Positions 56,022-64,000 of a DNA stretch of 64,000 nt are shown here, piece by piece. The stretch spans positions 3,930,001 to 3,994,000 of the forward strand of contig NZ_CP036536.1 in NCBI RefSeq assembly GCF_005222225.1, read 5' to 3'. The DNA comes from Salinimonas lutimaris. Lineage in GTDB: Bacteria; Pseudomonadota; Gammaproteobacteria; Enterobacterales; Alteromonadaceae. Within the stretch, counting starts at the first letter, position 1. Every line of letters begins with the position of its first letter. The position numbers and the translations under genes are program-made. The notes under the pieces are model-generated. The model made no database searches, was not told the DNA's origin, and saw nothing but the letters and a program-made list of their open reading frames with translations.

Positions 56022-56750
56022 ATGGGTCAGGAAACATCAAAAATTCTGGTGGTAGACGACGACATGCGTCTGCGGGCATTACTGGAACGCTATCTCATGG
56101 AGCAGGGTTTTCAGGTTCGCAGCGCGGCCAATGCTGAGCAAATGGACCGTTTGCTGGAACGGGAAAACTTCCACCTGATGGTGCTCGATTTGATGTTACC
56201 CGGCGAAGACGGCCTGTCTATCTGCCGCCGACTGCGTCAGTCCCAAAGTGATTTACCTATCATTATGCTGACCGCCAAGGGGGATGAGGTCGATCGCATC
56301 ATTGGTCTTGAAATGGGCGCTGATGATTACCTGCCTAAACCCTTTAACCCCAGAGAATTGCTGGCTCGCGCCAAAGCGGTACTACGCCGTAAAGTCAACG
56401 ATGCGCCCGGGGCGCCGTCACGGGATGAGCAACGGATCGAATTTGGCACCTACAGTCTGAACCTGGCTACCCGGGAGATGACGGACAATGGCAAGCCGTT
56501 ATCGCTGACCAGTGGTGAGTTTGCCGTACTTAAATCTCTGGTTACCCACCCACGAGAGCCATTATCCCGGGACAAGCTGATGAATCTGGCCCGCGGGCGG
56601 GATTACAGCGCGCTGGAGCGCAGCATTGATGTGCAGGTCTCGCGGTTGCGCCGGATGCTGGAAAAAGATCCGGCTAACCCGCGCTACATCCAGACCGTGT
56701 GGGGGCTTGGGTATGTATTTGTGCCCGACGGTGAAGCGCAGGCCAGTTGA
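56022..56750 (+). CDS. ompR: Response regulator OmpR
   Basis: 242 residues from the ATG at 56022. Receiver domain with the acidic pocket VDDD (11-14), phosphoacceptor Asp56 ([12 protein letters not shown]) and Lys in YLPKPFNP; C-terminal winged helix ([45 protein letters not shown]). Controls outer-membrane porin and osmotic-response genes. Its stop overlaps the envZ start. Confidence 0.97.
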   Translation: MGQETSKILVVDDDMRLRALLERYLMEQGFQVRSAANAEQMDRLLERENFHLMVLDLMLPGEDGLSICRRLRQSQSDLPIIMLTAKGDEVDRIIGLEMGADDYLPKPFNPRELLARAKAVLRRKVNDAPGAPSRDEQRIEFGTYSLNLATREMTDNGKPLSLTSGEFAVLKSLVTHPREPLSRDKLMNLARGRDYSALERSIDVQVSRLRRMLEKDPANPRYIQTVWGLGYVFVPDGEAQAS

Positions 56751-58075
56751 ATCCGGTGTTGCGGTTACTTCCCAAAAGCGCTTTCGGGCAGACAGCACTG
56801 CTGATTGGTCTGCTGCTTCTGATTAACCAGGTAGTATCTTACCTGTCTGTTACCTATTACTTTATCCGCCCGACCTCAGCCCAGATCAACAGCCTGCTGG
56901 CCACCCAGGTGCAAAGCATGCAAACACAGGGCATTTTAGACGGTGATTCAGCTACGCGCTGGCGCTATACCCAAGATACCGGGATTAGCATAATGAGCAC
57001 CGCACAGGCCCGTCAGCAGGGACTCAAGCACGCTACCTACTACCGGTTTATGTCCGATCAGGTCGCCGCCCAGCTTAAACAGAGCGCGGATGTACGGATC
57101 AGCGCCCCGCCCACGGAACTGGACCCCAATCAACCTTATAAAGTGTGGATTTCTATCGCTGCGCATCCGGATACCTGGATTAGCGTGCCGCTGACCGGCT
57201 GGTCAGAAGCCAATATCTCACCGCTGACGATTTATCTGATGGTCATCGGTGTACTGAGTGTTGTGGGTGGCTGGCTATTTGTGCGACGTATGAACCGACC
57301 GCTACACGCCCTGCAAAAAGCCGCGCTGCATGTCGGTCAGGGCCGGGTGCCGGAGCCGCTCAAAGAACAGGGCAGTACCGAAATTATGGAGGTAACCCGG
57401 GCCTTTAACCAGATGAACCGGGGCATTGCCCAGCTAGAACATGACCGGACCCTGATGACCGCCGGTATTTCTCATGACCTGCGCACCCCCCTGACCCGTA
57501 TCCGCCTGGCCACCGAGATGCTGTCGCCGGAAAACGAATGGATTCGCGAGGGCATTGTTAATGACATTGAAGATATGAACGCGATTATCGACCAGTTCAT
57601 TGACTATGCCCGGCTGGATACCAAAGGACAGCAGGAAACCAGCGACCTCAACCAGTTGATTGGTGAGCTGACGCAGGCCCGTCATATTGAAGAAACCCAT
57701 CACATCAGCCTTAAGCTGAACCCTCTACCCGACACCCTGTTAAGCCGTATCGGGATTAAACGGGTGCTGGATAACCTGATTGAAAACGCCTTTCGCTATG
57801 GCAGCGATAAAATTACGGTAAGCAGTTTTCATGATAGCCGGCAACAGCGCATCTATTGCCGGGTGAGGGACTTTGGTCCGGGGATTGAGCAGGACAAACT
57901 GCCGGATATGTTTCAACCATTCACCCAGGCAGACAAAGCCCGGGGCGGTGTGGGTTCCGGACTGGGACTGGCCATCACCCGTCGGATAGTGACCAGCCAC
58001 AACGGGGGTATTGAATTACGTAATCATCCCCAGCAGGGTCTGATTGCCGAATTCTGGCTGCCGGTAAAACGCTAG
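56747..58075 (+). CDS. envZ: Osmosensor histidine kinase EnvZ
   Basis: 442 residues from a TTG overlapping the ompR stop (TTGA); a GTG nine bases later is an alternative. Two TM helices (~14-40 and ~160-179), a periplasmic domain, HAMP ([20 protein letters not shown]), a DHp with His243 in [15 protein letters not shown] and the HATPase domain ([29 protein letters not shown]). Phosphorylates and dephosphorylates OmpR. Confidence 0.96.
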   Translation: MNPVLRLLPKSAFGQTALLIGLLLLINQVVSYLSVTYYFIRPTSAQINSLLATQVQSMQTQGILDGDSATRWRYTQDTGISIMSTAQARQQGLKHATYYRFMSDQVAAQLKQSADVRISAPPTELDPNQPYKVWISIAAHPDTWISVPLTGWSEANISPLTIYLMVIGVLSVVGGWLFVRRMNRPLHALQKAALHVGQGRVPEPLKEQGSTEIMEVTRAFNQMNRGIAQLEHDRTLMTAGISHDLRTPLTRIRLATEMLSPENEWIREGIVNDIEDMNAIIDQFIDYARLDTKGQQETSDLNQLIGELTQARHIEETHHISLKLNPLPDTLLSRIGIKRVLDNLIENAFRYGSDKITVSSFHDSRQQRIYCRVRDFGPGIEQDKLPDMFQPFTQADKARGGVGSGLGLAITRRIVTSHNGGIELRNHPQQGLIAEFWLPVKR

Positions 58076-59256
58076 TGGCCGGCGCTCAGGTTAATTGCTT
58101 TGAGCTGCCGGGAAAAATACCAGCCAGCCAGCCATAGCCATACCGCGGCCAGCGGAATCACCCAGAACGCGGTGGTTAGCGGGGCAAAGTTGGCCCACAG
58201 GCCGGTGCTGAATGACGATATCTGTACGCCCAGCGAATTACCGATAATGGTAATGCCTGATAAGACCGGTCCTTTGGCCGGATCAATATTCATGGCTGAT
58301 GACAGTACCAGCGGAAATAAGCCGCCCAGTCCTAACCCCAGTAGCAGATTGAAGCTGCCGATTTGCATAAAGGTGTCACCCAGCTTGATCCCCGCCGCAC
58401 CGGCCAGGGTCATAGTGGTCATGATGACCGTCAAACGGTGGATGCTGAAATAGCGCAGGCACAGCGAGAAGGTCAGACGGCTTATCACCATTCCGGCGGT
58501 AAAAAAGGCCAGCAGATAACGGGAGTCATCGCCACTAAAGCCCTGTCCCTGCTGCGCATAGCTGACAAACCAGTTGGCATTACCAAACTCCACCGCGCCA
58601 TAGCCAAAACTGACCAGTGCCAGCAGTAAAAAAACCGGCCGGCGAATCACATCACTGTATTTCAGTGTCTGGCCCTGCGCTTTGGGTTGTCCCGCCAGCT
58701 GTTTTTTCTGTGACCGGGCCGCCAGCCAGGTATACAGCGACAGAAACAACAGCATGACCACCACAATGCGGATGGTCCAGCGCCAGTCGAGGGCAAAGCT
58801 GTATACCAGCGTGACATAAAATGACGCGGCAAACGTGCCAAGGCTGAACATAAAATCCATGATCCCCATCATGGCAAAGCGTTTTTCTTCATACAGCCGG
58901 GCAATCAGCGTGTGCCCGATGGTAATGATACTGGAGCTGACCAGTCCAATGACAAATACCACCGCCAGCATCGATTGCCAGTGCTGCAAATGCGCCATCA
59001 CCAGCAGCAGTACCGAGTCGGTAATACACAGCACCGCCAGTAGCGGTAAAAACTCAAACTTACTCACGTACTTTCCGCCAATAATGGCACCCAGCATCAT
59101 GCCCACCGAAAACAACAGAAAAAAGCCACCGCTGACCAGTTCTGACATAGCCAGATCAGCAGCGATGTCCGGCAGTAAAATTCCCCACATAATAAACAGC
59201 ATGCCGAGCAGAAAAAAGCCACTGAAGATCACGATCGTTACCGGTCGTCGGCTCAT
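58072..59256 (-). CDS. MFS transporter
   Basis: 394 residues with 12 hydrophobic helices. N-terminal [21 protein letters not shown] and the central loop ([17 protein letters not shown]) between helices 6 and 7. Resembles the sugar/TsgA-like branch of the major facilitator superfamily; substrate unknown. Convergent with envZ, overlapping by 4 bp. Confidence 0.87.
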   Translation of the reverse strand: MSRRPVTIVIFSGFFLLGMLFIMWGILLPDIAADLAMSELVSGGFFLLFSVGMMLGAIIGGKYVSKFEFLPLLAVLCITDSVLLLVMAHLQHWQSMLAVVFVIGLVSSSIITIGHTLIARLYEEKRFAMMGIMDFMFSLGTFAASFYVTLVYSFALDWRWTIRIVVVMLLFLSLYTWLAARSQKKQLAGQPKAQGQTLKYSDVIRRPVFLLLALVSFGYGAVEFGNANWFVSYAQQGQGFSGDDSRYLLAFFTAGMVISRLTFSLCLRYFSIHRLTVIMTTMTLAGAAGIKLGDTFMQIGSFNLLLGLGLGGLFPLVLSSAMNIDPAKGPVLSGITIIGNSLGVQISSFSTGLWANFAPLTTAFWVIPLAAVWLWLAGWYFSRQLKAINLSAGH

Positions 59257-59614
59257 AAAGTCCTCACTTTGTATGGGATAGAAAGATAGTCAGCGCAGGT
59301 TGCGCCGGTAAATTATGTAGGTACGTATTATAGGAATTATTGTCAGGAAAAGTGCCATAAATGGCAGCGGCGCAAGTTAACCACAGTGTTCAGGGATTGT
59401 ACAGATGTTCACTCCGTCAGACGTTAAAAAAACCCGGACCGGAATCTGGTAAACGCCACGCGACCAGTGAACGGTTTGTGCAATTTTATGGTATATTTGT
59501 AAATAGCTCATGTGGTTATCCGGCCCTGTATCGCTGTGACTTCAACGGGTGACTACCAGTTCGACTCTGTAGTCTTTTTGGCGCGCTGATGCGCTGACGA
59601 AAAAAGGGAAGCGT
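59257..59614. other. Intergenic region without a gene
   Basis: 358 bp between the divergent MFS and serine hydrolase genes. Near the hydrolase it contains GACTAC / GTAGTC with a T5 run (59551-59579), which might act as a leader terminator, and SD AAGGGAAG before the hydrolase ATG. Nothing else recognised. Confidence 0.4.
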
Positions 59615-61198
59615 ATGCAACATGTCACCTGTTTAACCCGGCTGTTTAGCCTGTTTCTGATAGCGGCTGGTTTCACTTGTCAGGCTGTGGCTGCGCCACC
59701 CAAAGAAAACTGGGCCATTGAACGTATTGATAATTACCTGAATCGCAGTGTGGAACAGGGCTTTTCCGGGGCGGTACTGATTGCCAACGGCAACCAGCTG
59801 GTGCTGAAAAAAGGCTATGGCATGGCGGATCGCAACAGCGATAAACCCATTACCACCTCAACCCTGTTTGATATTGGTTCGGTCACCAAACAATTTACCG
59901 CATCGGCCATTATGGTGCTGGAAACCCAGGGCAAACTGAGTGTGGATGACACCCTGGCCCGTTTTTTTCCGCAAGTACCCACAGACAAACAGGGCATCAC
60001 CCTGCATCAGTTACTGACCCATACCTCAGGGTTGCCCGCAGGGATTGGTCTGGGCGATTTTACCCATATTCCGGTTAATGAGTTTATCAATCGGGTCTTT
60101 CAGTCCGCCCTGGTGGCAAAGCCGGGTCAGCAATATCACTATTCCAATATCGGTTACAGCCTGCTGGCCCGGATCATCGAAAAAGTCACCGATGAGTCGT
60201 ACGAAGCCTGGTTGCAAGAACACCTGTTTCATCCCTCCGGCATGAATCATACCGGTTACCTGTTGTTTGATGCCAGCGAAAGCCGGGTGGCAGCCGGCTA
60301 CCGTGCCGGTGTGCTGCGCACGCCCTCAACGCTGTCCCGCTATCAGGCTGATGGCCGGATTGCCTGGACCTTAAAAGGTAACGGCGGGCTGATTTCCTCA
60401 CTGGATGATATGTACAGCTGGTATTTATCGCTAAAAAATCATGTGGTGCTTAGCAAGGCGCAGCTGACCCGGCTGACCACCCGTTACGTCAGCGAAGGCG
60501 GCAATAGCTGGTATGGCTATGGCTGGTCGCTGGGTGTCTCGCCCGGCGGCAAGGCCATGGTCGGGCATAATGGTGCCAACGGCACCTATTATTTTGATTT
60601 TCGCTGGCTGACCGAAGAAGACATTGCCATTATTTATGCCTCCAATGCCCTGATGCAGGATACCGCCAGTATAGGCGAGAGCCTTGAGCTGATGCTCTTT
60701 GACCATGTATTTAACCCACCGTCGTTCACCCCGGGGCCAGTAACCCATATTCTGACCTTTGTTAGTCAGTTTACCGGCACCGGCCAGGCGCTGCGCCAGC
60801 AGATCGCCACTCAGTTCAGCGATGTGATTACCCAGCGCTATGTGCTTAACCGGGCCGGGCTGGCTCTGCTGGATAGTGGCAAAACCAATCATGCCATTGG
60901 TTTACTGGCTTTGAATGTGGAAAACTTTGCCGATGACGGCAACCTGTGGGATAGCCTGGGTGAAGCCTATTTAAAAGCCGATCTGCTTCACGATGCCAAA
61001 GTCAGTTTTGTTAATGCGCTGGTCAAAGCGCCCGAGCAGGGCTGCTACTGGTGCGCCAACGCCCGTCGCCGGCTGGAAAACATTAAAGTCCGGGAGCGAG
61101 CCGAAAGAGACCAGCCGGTATCACCGGCCGAGCCAGCAACTTCCGGTCACCCTGCTACATCTGCTGAGCCAGCAGATTCGCGTTCGCAAAAGCCATAA
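59615..61198 (+). CDS. Secreted serine hydrolase with C-terminal TPR-like region
   Basis: 527 residues. Signal peptide (~1-26, CQAVAA-PP). Beta-lactamase/COG1680 domain (~35-370) with SxxK Ser89-Val-Thr-Lys92, YSNIGY and HNGANG. The C-terminal part (~400-480) has TPR-like helices (RAGLALLDSGKTNHAIGLLALN, NLWDSLGEAYLKADLLHDAKVSF), followed by a Pro/Ala/Ser-rich tail. Likely an esterase or peptidase acting outside the inner membrane. The tail overlaps the convergent LysR gene by 44 bp. Confidence 0.88.
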   Translation: MQHVTCLTRLFSLFLIAAGFTCQAVAAPPKENWAIERIDNYLNRSVEQGFSGAVLIANGNQLVLKKGYGMADRNSDKPITTSTLFDIGSVTKQFTASAIMVLETQGKLSVDDTLARFFPQVPTDKQGITLHQLLTHTSGLPAGIGLGDFTHIPVNEFINRVFQSALVAKPGQQYHYSNIGYSLLARIIEKVTDESYEAWLQEHLFHPSGMNHTGYLLFDASESRVAAGYRAGVLRTPSTLSRYQADGRIAWTLKGNGGLISSLDDMYSWYLSLKNHVVLSKAQLTRLTTRYVSEGGNSWYGYGWSLGVSPGGKAMVGHNGANGTYYFDFRWLTEEDIAIIYASNALMQDTASIGESLELMLFDHVFNPPSFTPGPVTHILTFVSQFTGTGQALRQQIATQFSDVITQRYVLNRAGLALLDSGKTNHAIGLLALNVENFADDGNLWDSLGEAYLKADLLHDAKVSFVNALVKAPEQGCYWCANARRRLENIKVRERAERDQPVSPAEPATSGHPATSAEPADSRSQKP

Positions 61199-62060
61199 TC
61201 ACATCTTTGGCAAACGCAATACGGGGATGGCGCAGTGCGCCTTTTTTCCAGACCAGATAAATATTGTTATTCGGACCAGGCTCACCTATCTGAATCAGCT
61301 CCCCCCGATTGATCGCATCCCGGCACAGATAATCGGGTAACACCGTGTAGCCAATGCCCGATTGCACAATGGTGGCCAGCGCCCTGATATCAGGGCAGAT
61401 AGCCGCCACTGGTGACTGACAGCTGGTATTGAACACACTGTTAAAATAACTGCGTACCAGCGGCAGTTGCTCATCATACGCCACCACTTTATAACCATTG
61501 AGCCTATCCGGGGTCACTGTCTGATCTTCAAGTGCCTTGCCCTCCACCCGGTTCATGACCAGTAACAGGCGCTCTTTATCCAGAATCTGATATTCATAAC
61601 GCTGCGCATCTGGCGTAGAGGCGGTGACCGCCAGTTCGGCGGTATCAGCATCGAGCATGGCATAAGTATTGGCTTTATTACCGGTATGCACCACCAGATT
61701 AATCCGGTCGGCCTGCAGCAGGTTTGCCAGCTGTTGCCCGGCCACACAGCTTAAGTATTCTGCCGGACCGGCCAGATGCAGGGTGCCGTAAACCGTGGCG
61801 GTACGACTGCGTACCGAGGCCACTTTTTGCTCAAGAATATCGATATGGCTGGCCACCTGCAAAGCCAGATCATCGGCAATAGCGGTGGGCTCCACACCGC
61901 GCGCTTTACGCACAAACAACTCTTTTCCTACTACAGCTTCCATCGCCTGAATGTGCGAGGTCACAGCAGGCTGAGACATTTGCAGATTAGCCGCCGCCCG
62001 GGTGATATTGCCGCAGCGATACACTTCCACAAAAGTTTTTAACTGGGTGAGATACGCCAT
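61155..62060 (-). CDS. LysR-family transcriptional regulator
   Basis: 301 residues. HTH LKTFVEVYRCGNITRAAANLQMSQPAVTSHIQAME (about 7-41) and a LysR effector domain (GTLHLAGPAEYLSCVAG). Divergent from the DJ-1/PfpI and alcohol dehydrogenase genes with a ~106-bp gap, so it is their likely regulator, perhaps sensing aldehyde or oxidative stress. Overlaps the convergent hydrolase gene by 44 bp at its 3' end. Confidence 0.92.
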   Translation of the reverse strand: MAYLTQLKTFVEVYRCGNITRAAANLQMSQPAVTSHIQAMEAVVGKELFVRKARGVEPTAIADDLALQVASHIDILEQKVASVRSRTATVYGTLHLAGPAEYLSCVAGQQLANLLQADRINLVVHTGNKANTYAMLDADTAELAVTASTPDAQRYEYQILDKERLLLVMNRVEGKALEDQTVTPDRLNGYKVVAYDEQLPLVRSYFNSVFNTSCQSPVAAICPDIRALATIVQSGIGYTVLPDYLCRDAINRGELIQIGEPGPNNNIYLVWKKGALRHPRIAFAKDVIMAFANANLLAQQM

Positions 62061-62166
62061 AATGACTGACCCATCAGATTTTTGATGACTGCCCTAAATT
62101 TATCTGACTTCTGCCAACAGCACAATTTGCTTAGGATACGCGCCATCTTAAACAAGACAGGCATTA

Positions 62167-63018
62167 ATGATGAAAGCACCAATTACGCTGATTTCACTGG
62201 CGGTTGCTGCCGGTATGTCGGGCCAGGCAATGGCTCAGGACAGCAAGGGAGAGATCCTGGTTTTGTTGTCCAGTGAAAATGTAATGCAGCTGGCCGATGG
62301 CAAAACAGAACCCACCGGTTACTACCTGAATGAATTTGGCGTTCCGGCCAAAGCCCTGACCGAAGCTGGCTACACTCTGGTACTGGCAACTCCCAAAGGT
62401 AATGCACCGGCGGTCGATAAAAAGTCAGTGATTCCGCAATATTTTGATGGCAACCCGGACACCATGCACCGTATTGAGCAGTTTGTGGCCTCTTTGGATG
62501 GCATTGACGATACCCTGTCGTTACAGCAGGTTATTGATGCCGGACTGGATGAATACGAAGGTGTCTTTATTCCCGGTGGCCATGCGCCACTGATTGACCT
62601 GGCCAATAACCCTGAGGTGGGGGCTATTTTGCGCCACTTCCATGACGCCGGCAAACCTACGGCAGCCATCTGCCACGGCCCGATTGCCCTGCTATCTGCT
62701 CAGCAGCAGCCTCAACAATATGTGGCCGACCTGCAAGCCGGACGTCAGGCATCGGCATCTGACTGGATTTACGACGGTTATCAGATGACGATTTTCTCCA
62801 CCCCGGAAGAAGAATACTTTGAAAGCACACTGGGTGACGCCACCTTGCTTTATTATCCGGCCGACGCGATGAACACCGCCGGCGGCAAAATGGATTATGC
62901 CGACATGTGGCAGCCCCATGTAATGGTGGACAAAGAACTGATCACCGGCCAGAACCCGTTTTCTGATGACCTGCTCGCAGACAAGCTGATTGAACTGCTG
63001 GACCAGCAGGCTGACTGA
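62167..63018 (+). CDS. Exported DJ-1/PfpI (class I glutamine amidotransferase-like) protein
   Basis: 283 residues. A signal peptide (LAVAAGMSGQAMA-QD) suggests a periplasmic location, unusual for this family. The nucleophile-elbow AICHGP holds Cys169-His170; FIPGGHAPL is the family's conserved glycine segment. Related to Hsp31-like chaperone/glyoxalases. Co-directional with, and 33 bp before, the dehydrogenase gene, together suggesting reactive-aldehyde detoxification; that role is inferred. Confidence 0.88.
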   Translation: MMKAPITLISLAVAAGMSGQAMAQDSKGEILVLLSSENVMQLADGKTEPTGYYLNEFGVPAKALTEAGYTLVLATPKGNAPAVDKKSVIPQYFDGNPDTMHRIEQFVASLDGIDDTLSLQQVIDAGLDEYEGVFIPGGHAPLIDLANNPEVGAILRHFHDAGKPTAAICHGPIALLSAQQQPQQYVADLQAGRQASASDWIYDGYQMTIFSTPEEEYFESTLGDATLLYYPADAMNTAGGKMDYADMWQPHVMVDKELITGQNPFSDDLLADKLIELLDQQAD

Positions 63019-63051
63019 TTTTATCCCGATTTATCTGTAGAGGAATAATAC

Positions 63052-64000
63052 ATGCTGAATTTTAACTTTAAAAACCAGACCGAAATCTTATTCGGCCAGG
63101 GCCAGCTTAGCGAAGTCCCGGCCCGTTTACCGGCTAATGCCAAAGTGCTGTTTTTATATGGCGGTGGCTCCATTAAAAATAACGGTATTTATGATCAGGT
63201 GATGCGCACCCTGGCAGACGCCGACGTGGTTGAGTTTCAGGGGGTTGAGCCTAACCCGGAATATGAAACCCTGATGAAAGCCGTGCATACCGCTCGCGAC
63301 AACCAGGTGAACTTTATTCTGGCAGTGGGTGGCGGTAGCGTGATTGACGGCGCCAAGTTTATTGCCGCAGCGGTTAACTTTGAAGGTAACCCGTGGGATA
63401 TTCTGGTTGCCGGCGCCAGCTTTGACAACCCGCTACCTGTTGGTGCAGTACTGACACTGCCGGCCACAGGCTCAGAAAGTAACGGCAACTCAGTGGTAAC
63501 ACGTAAAGAAACCGCGCAGAAGCGGGCGTTTTCATCAGAAAGCGTACAACCGGTATTTGCTGTACTGGATCCGGAGTTCACTTTCTCACTGCCACCGCGC
63601 CAGGTGTCCAACGGTGTGGTTGATGCCTTTGTTCATGTGATTGAGCAGTACCTGACCTACCCGGTCAACGCACCACTGCAAGACCGCTTTGCTGAGGGTA
63701 TTTTACAGACGCTGGTCACCGAAGGCCCGAAAGCGCTGGCTACGCCAGAGGATTATGATGTGCGCGCCAATGTGATGTGGTCTGCCACCATGGCCTTAAA
63801 CGGCCTGATTGGCAAAGGTGTGCCACAGGACTGGGCCACCCACATGATTGGCCATGAGCTGACTGCCCTGTATAACCTGGATCACGCCGTGACCCTGGCT
63901 ATCGTGCTGCCGTCACTGATGTATGTGCAGCGCGACCAGAAAAAAGCCAAGATTCTGCAACTGGGCGAACGGGTATTTGGCATTACCTCTGGTGATGATG
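63052..64000 (+). CDS. YqhD-type iron-containing alcohol dehydrogenase, N-terminal part
   Basis: 316 codons to the right edge; the 3' end is missing. ATG preceded by AGAGGAAT. MLNFNFKNQTEILFGQGQL, VLFLYGGGSIKNNGIYDQV, the NADPH-binding LAVGGGSVIDGAKFIA, LPATGSESNGNSV and the metal-site helix VVDAFVHVIEQYLTYP with DWATHMIGHELTALYNLDHA match E. coli YqhD/BDH, which reduce aldehydes with NADPH using Zn or Fe. Likely partner of the DJ-1-like gene upstream. Confidence 0.94.
   Translation, partial: MLNFNFKNQTEILFGQGQLSEVPARLPANAKVLFLYGGGSIKNNGIYDQVMRTLADADVVEFQGVEPNPEYETLMKAVHTARDNQVNFILAVGGGSVIDGAKFIAAAVNFEGNPWDILVAGASFDNPLPVGAVLTLPATGSESNGNSVVTRKETAQKRAFSSESVQPVFAVLDPEFTFSLPPRQVSNGVVDAFVHVIEQYLTYPVNAPLQDRFAEGILQTLVTEGPKALATPEDYDVRANVMWSATMALNGLIGKGVPQDWATHMIGHELTALYNLDHAVTLAIVLPSLMYVQRDQKKAKILQLGERVFGITSGDD

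Noticed and set aside
59361..59552. 63-residue ORF upstream of the second serine hydrolase
   Set aside because: No SD, composition like non-coding DNA, and it lies in a promoter region.

Overview
The window is chromosomal DNA of a marine gammaproteobacterium, most likely Alteromonadales (Alteromonas/Salinimonas-like). The reasons are the dusB-fis and accB-accC pairs, a groES-groEL operon with a sigma-32 promoter, ompR-envZ, an NhaD Na+/H+ antiporter, a proteobacterial PrkB and a FAN1-like nuclease fused to a DEDDh exonuclease. No rRNA or tRNA gene was found. Both edges cut genes: glmU at the left (minus) and a YqhD-type alcohol dehydrogenase at the right (plus).

Layout. 1-6.2 kb: glmU start, a GGDEF protein with a degenerate SSEEF site, a tightly overlapping alkylation-repair operon (Ada-AlkA fusion, Ogt, EamA transporter) and a secreted serine hydrolase. 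6.2-15.9 kb: speA, an M28 peptidase, a PaoABC-type molybdenum aldehyde oxidoreductase, DoxX, a LysR regulator and ppiC. 15.9-21.8 kb: a large FG-GAP lipoprotein, the CsgG/DUF4810/DUF799 lipoprotein trio and an easily missed 38-residue membrane protein. 31.1-41.2 kb: groEL, groES, fxsA, cutA, dsbD, an M23 peptidase, aroQ, accBC, a beta-barrel-like protein, two possible sRNAs and a hypothetical protein. 41.2-54.5 kb: DNA repair and housekeeping (FAN1-DEDDh fusion, HAD phosphatase, HiPIP, prmA, dusB-fis, purH, a periplasmic methyltransferase-fold protein, purD, prkB). 54.6-64 kb: nhaD, ompR-envZ, an MFS transporter, a second serine hydrolase with a C-terminal repeat region, and a LysR gene divergent from a DJ-1/PfpI protein and the alcohol dehydrogenase.

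The most interesting part is an integrative element of about 9.1 kb, at 22.03-31.11 kb. It has inserted exactly at the 3' end of groEL. The 9-bp sequence CTTACATCA, which contains the groEL stop codon in reverse complement, occurs at both ends. A strong intrinsic terminator reading in the groEL direction now lies beyond the far (left) end, as expected if the element separated groEL from its terminator. The element is visibly AT-richer than its surroundings. It carries a tyrosine integrase, a GHKL ATPase with a C-terminal PD-(D/E)XK-like nuclease motif (possible defence gene), a solitary HK97-fold major capsid protein without portal, protease or terminase, two small proteins (one ribbon-helix-helix-like), a ParB/Srx-like DNA-binding protein with an in-frame 48-bp repeat array, a serine resolvase with an unusual Arg8-to-Ser change, and a small secreted protein. 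More than 1.1 kb of non-coding DNA in it is rich in long inverted repeats and a recurring 10-mer, TGGTCAGGGA. Taken together it looks like a minimal phage-satellite-like or phage-plasmid-derived island that does not match a named family I can recall. That interpretation is inference; the gene content and the end structure are visible in the sequence.
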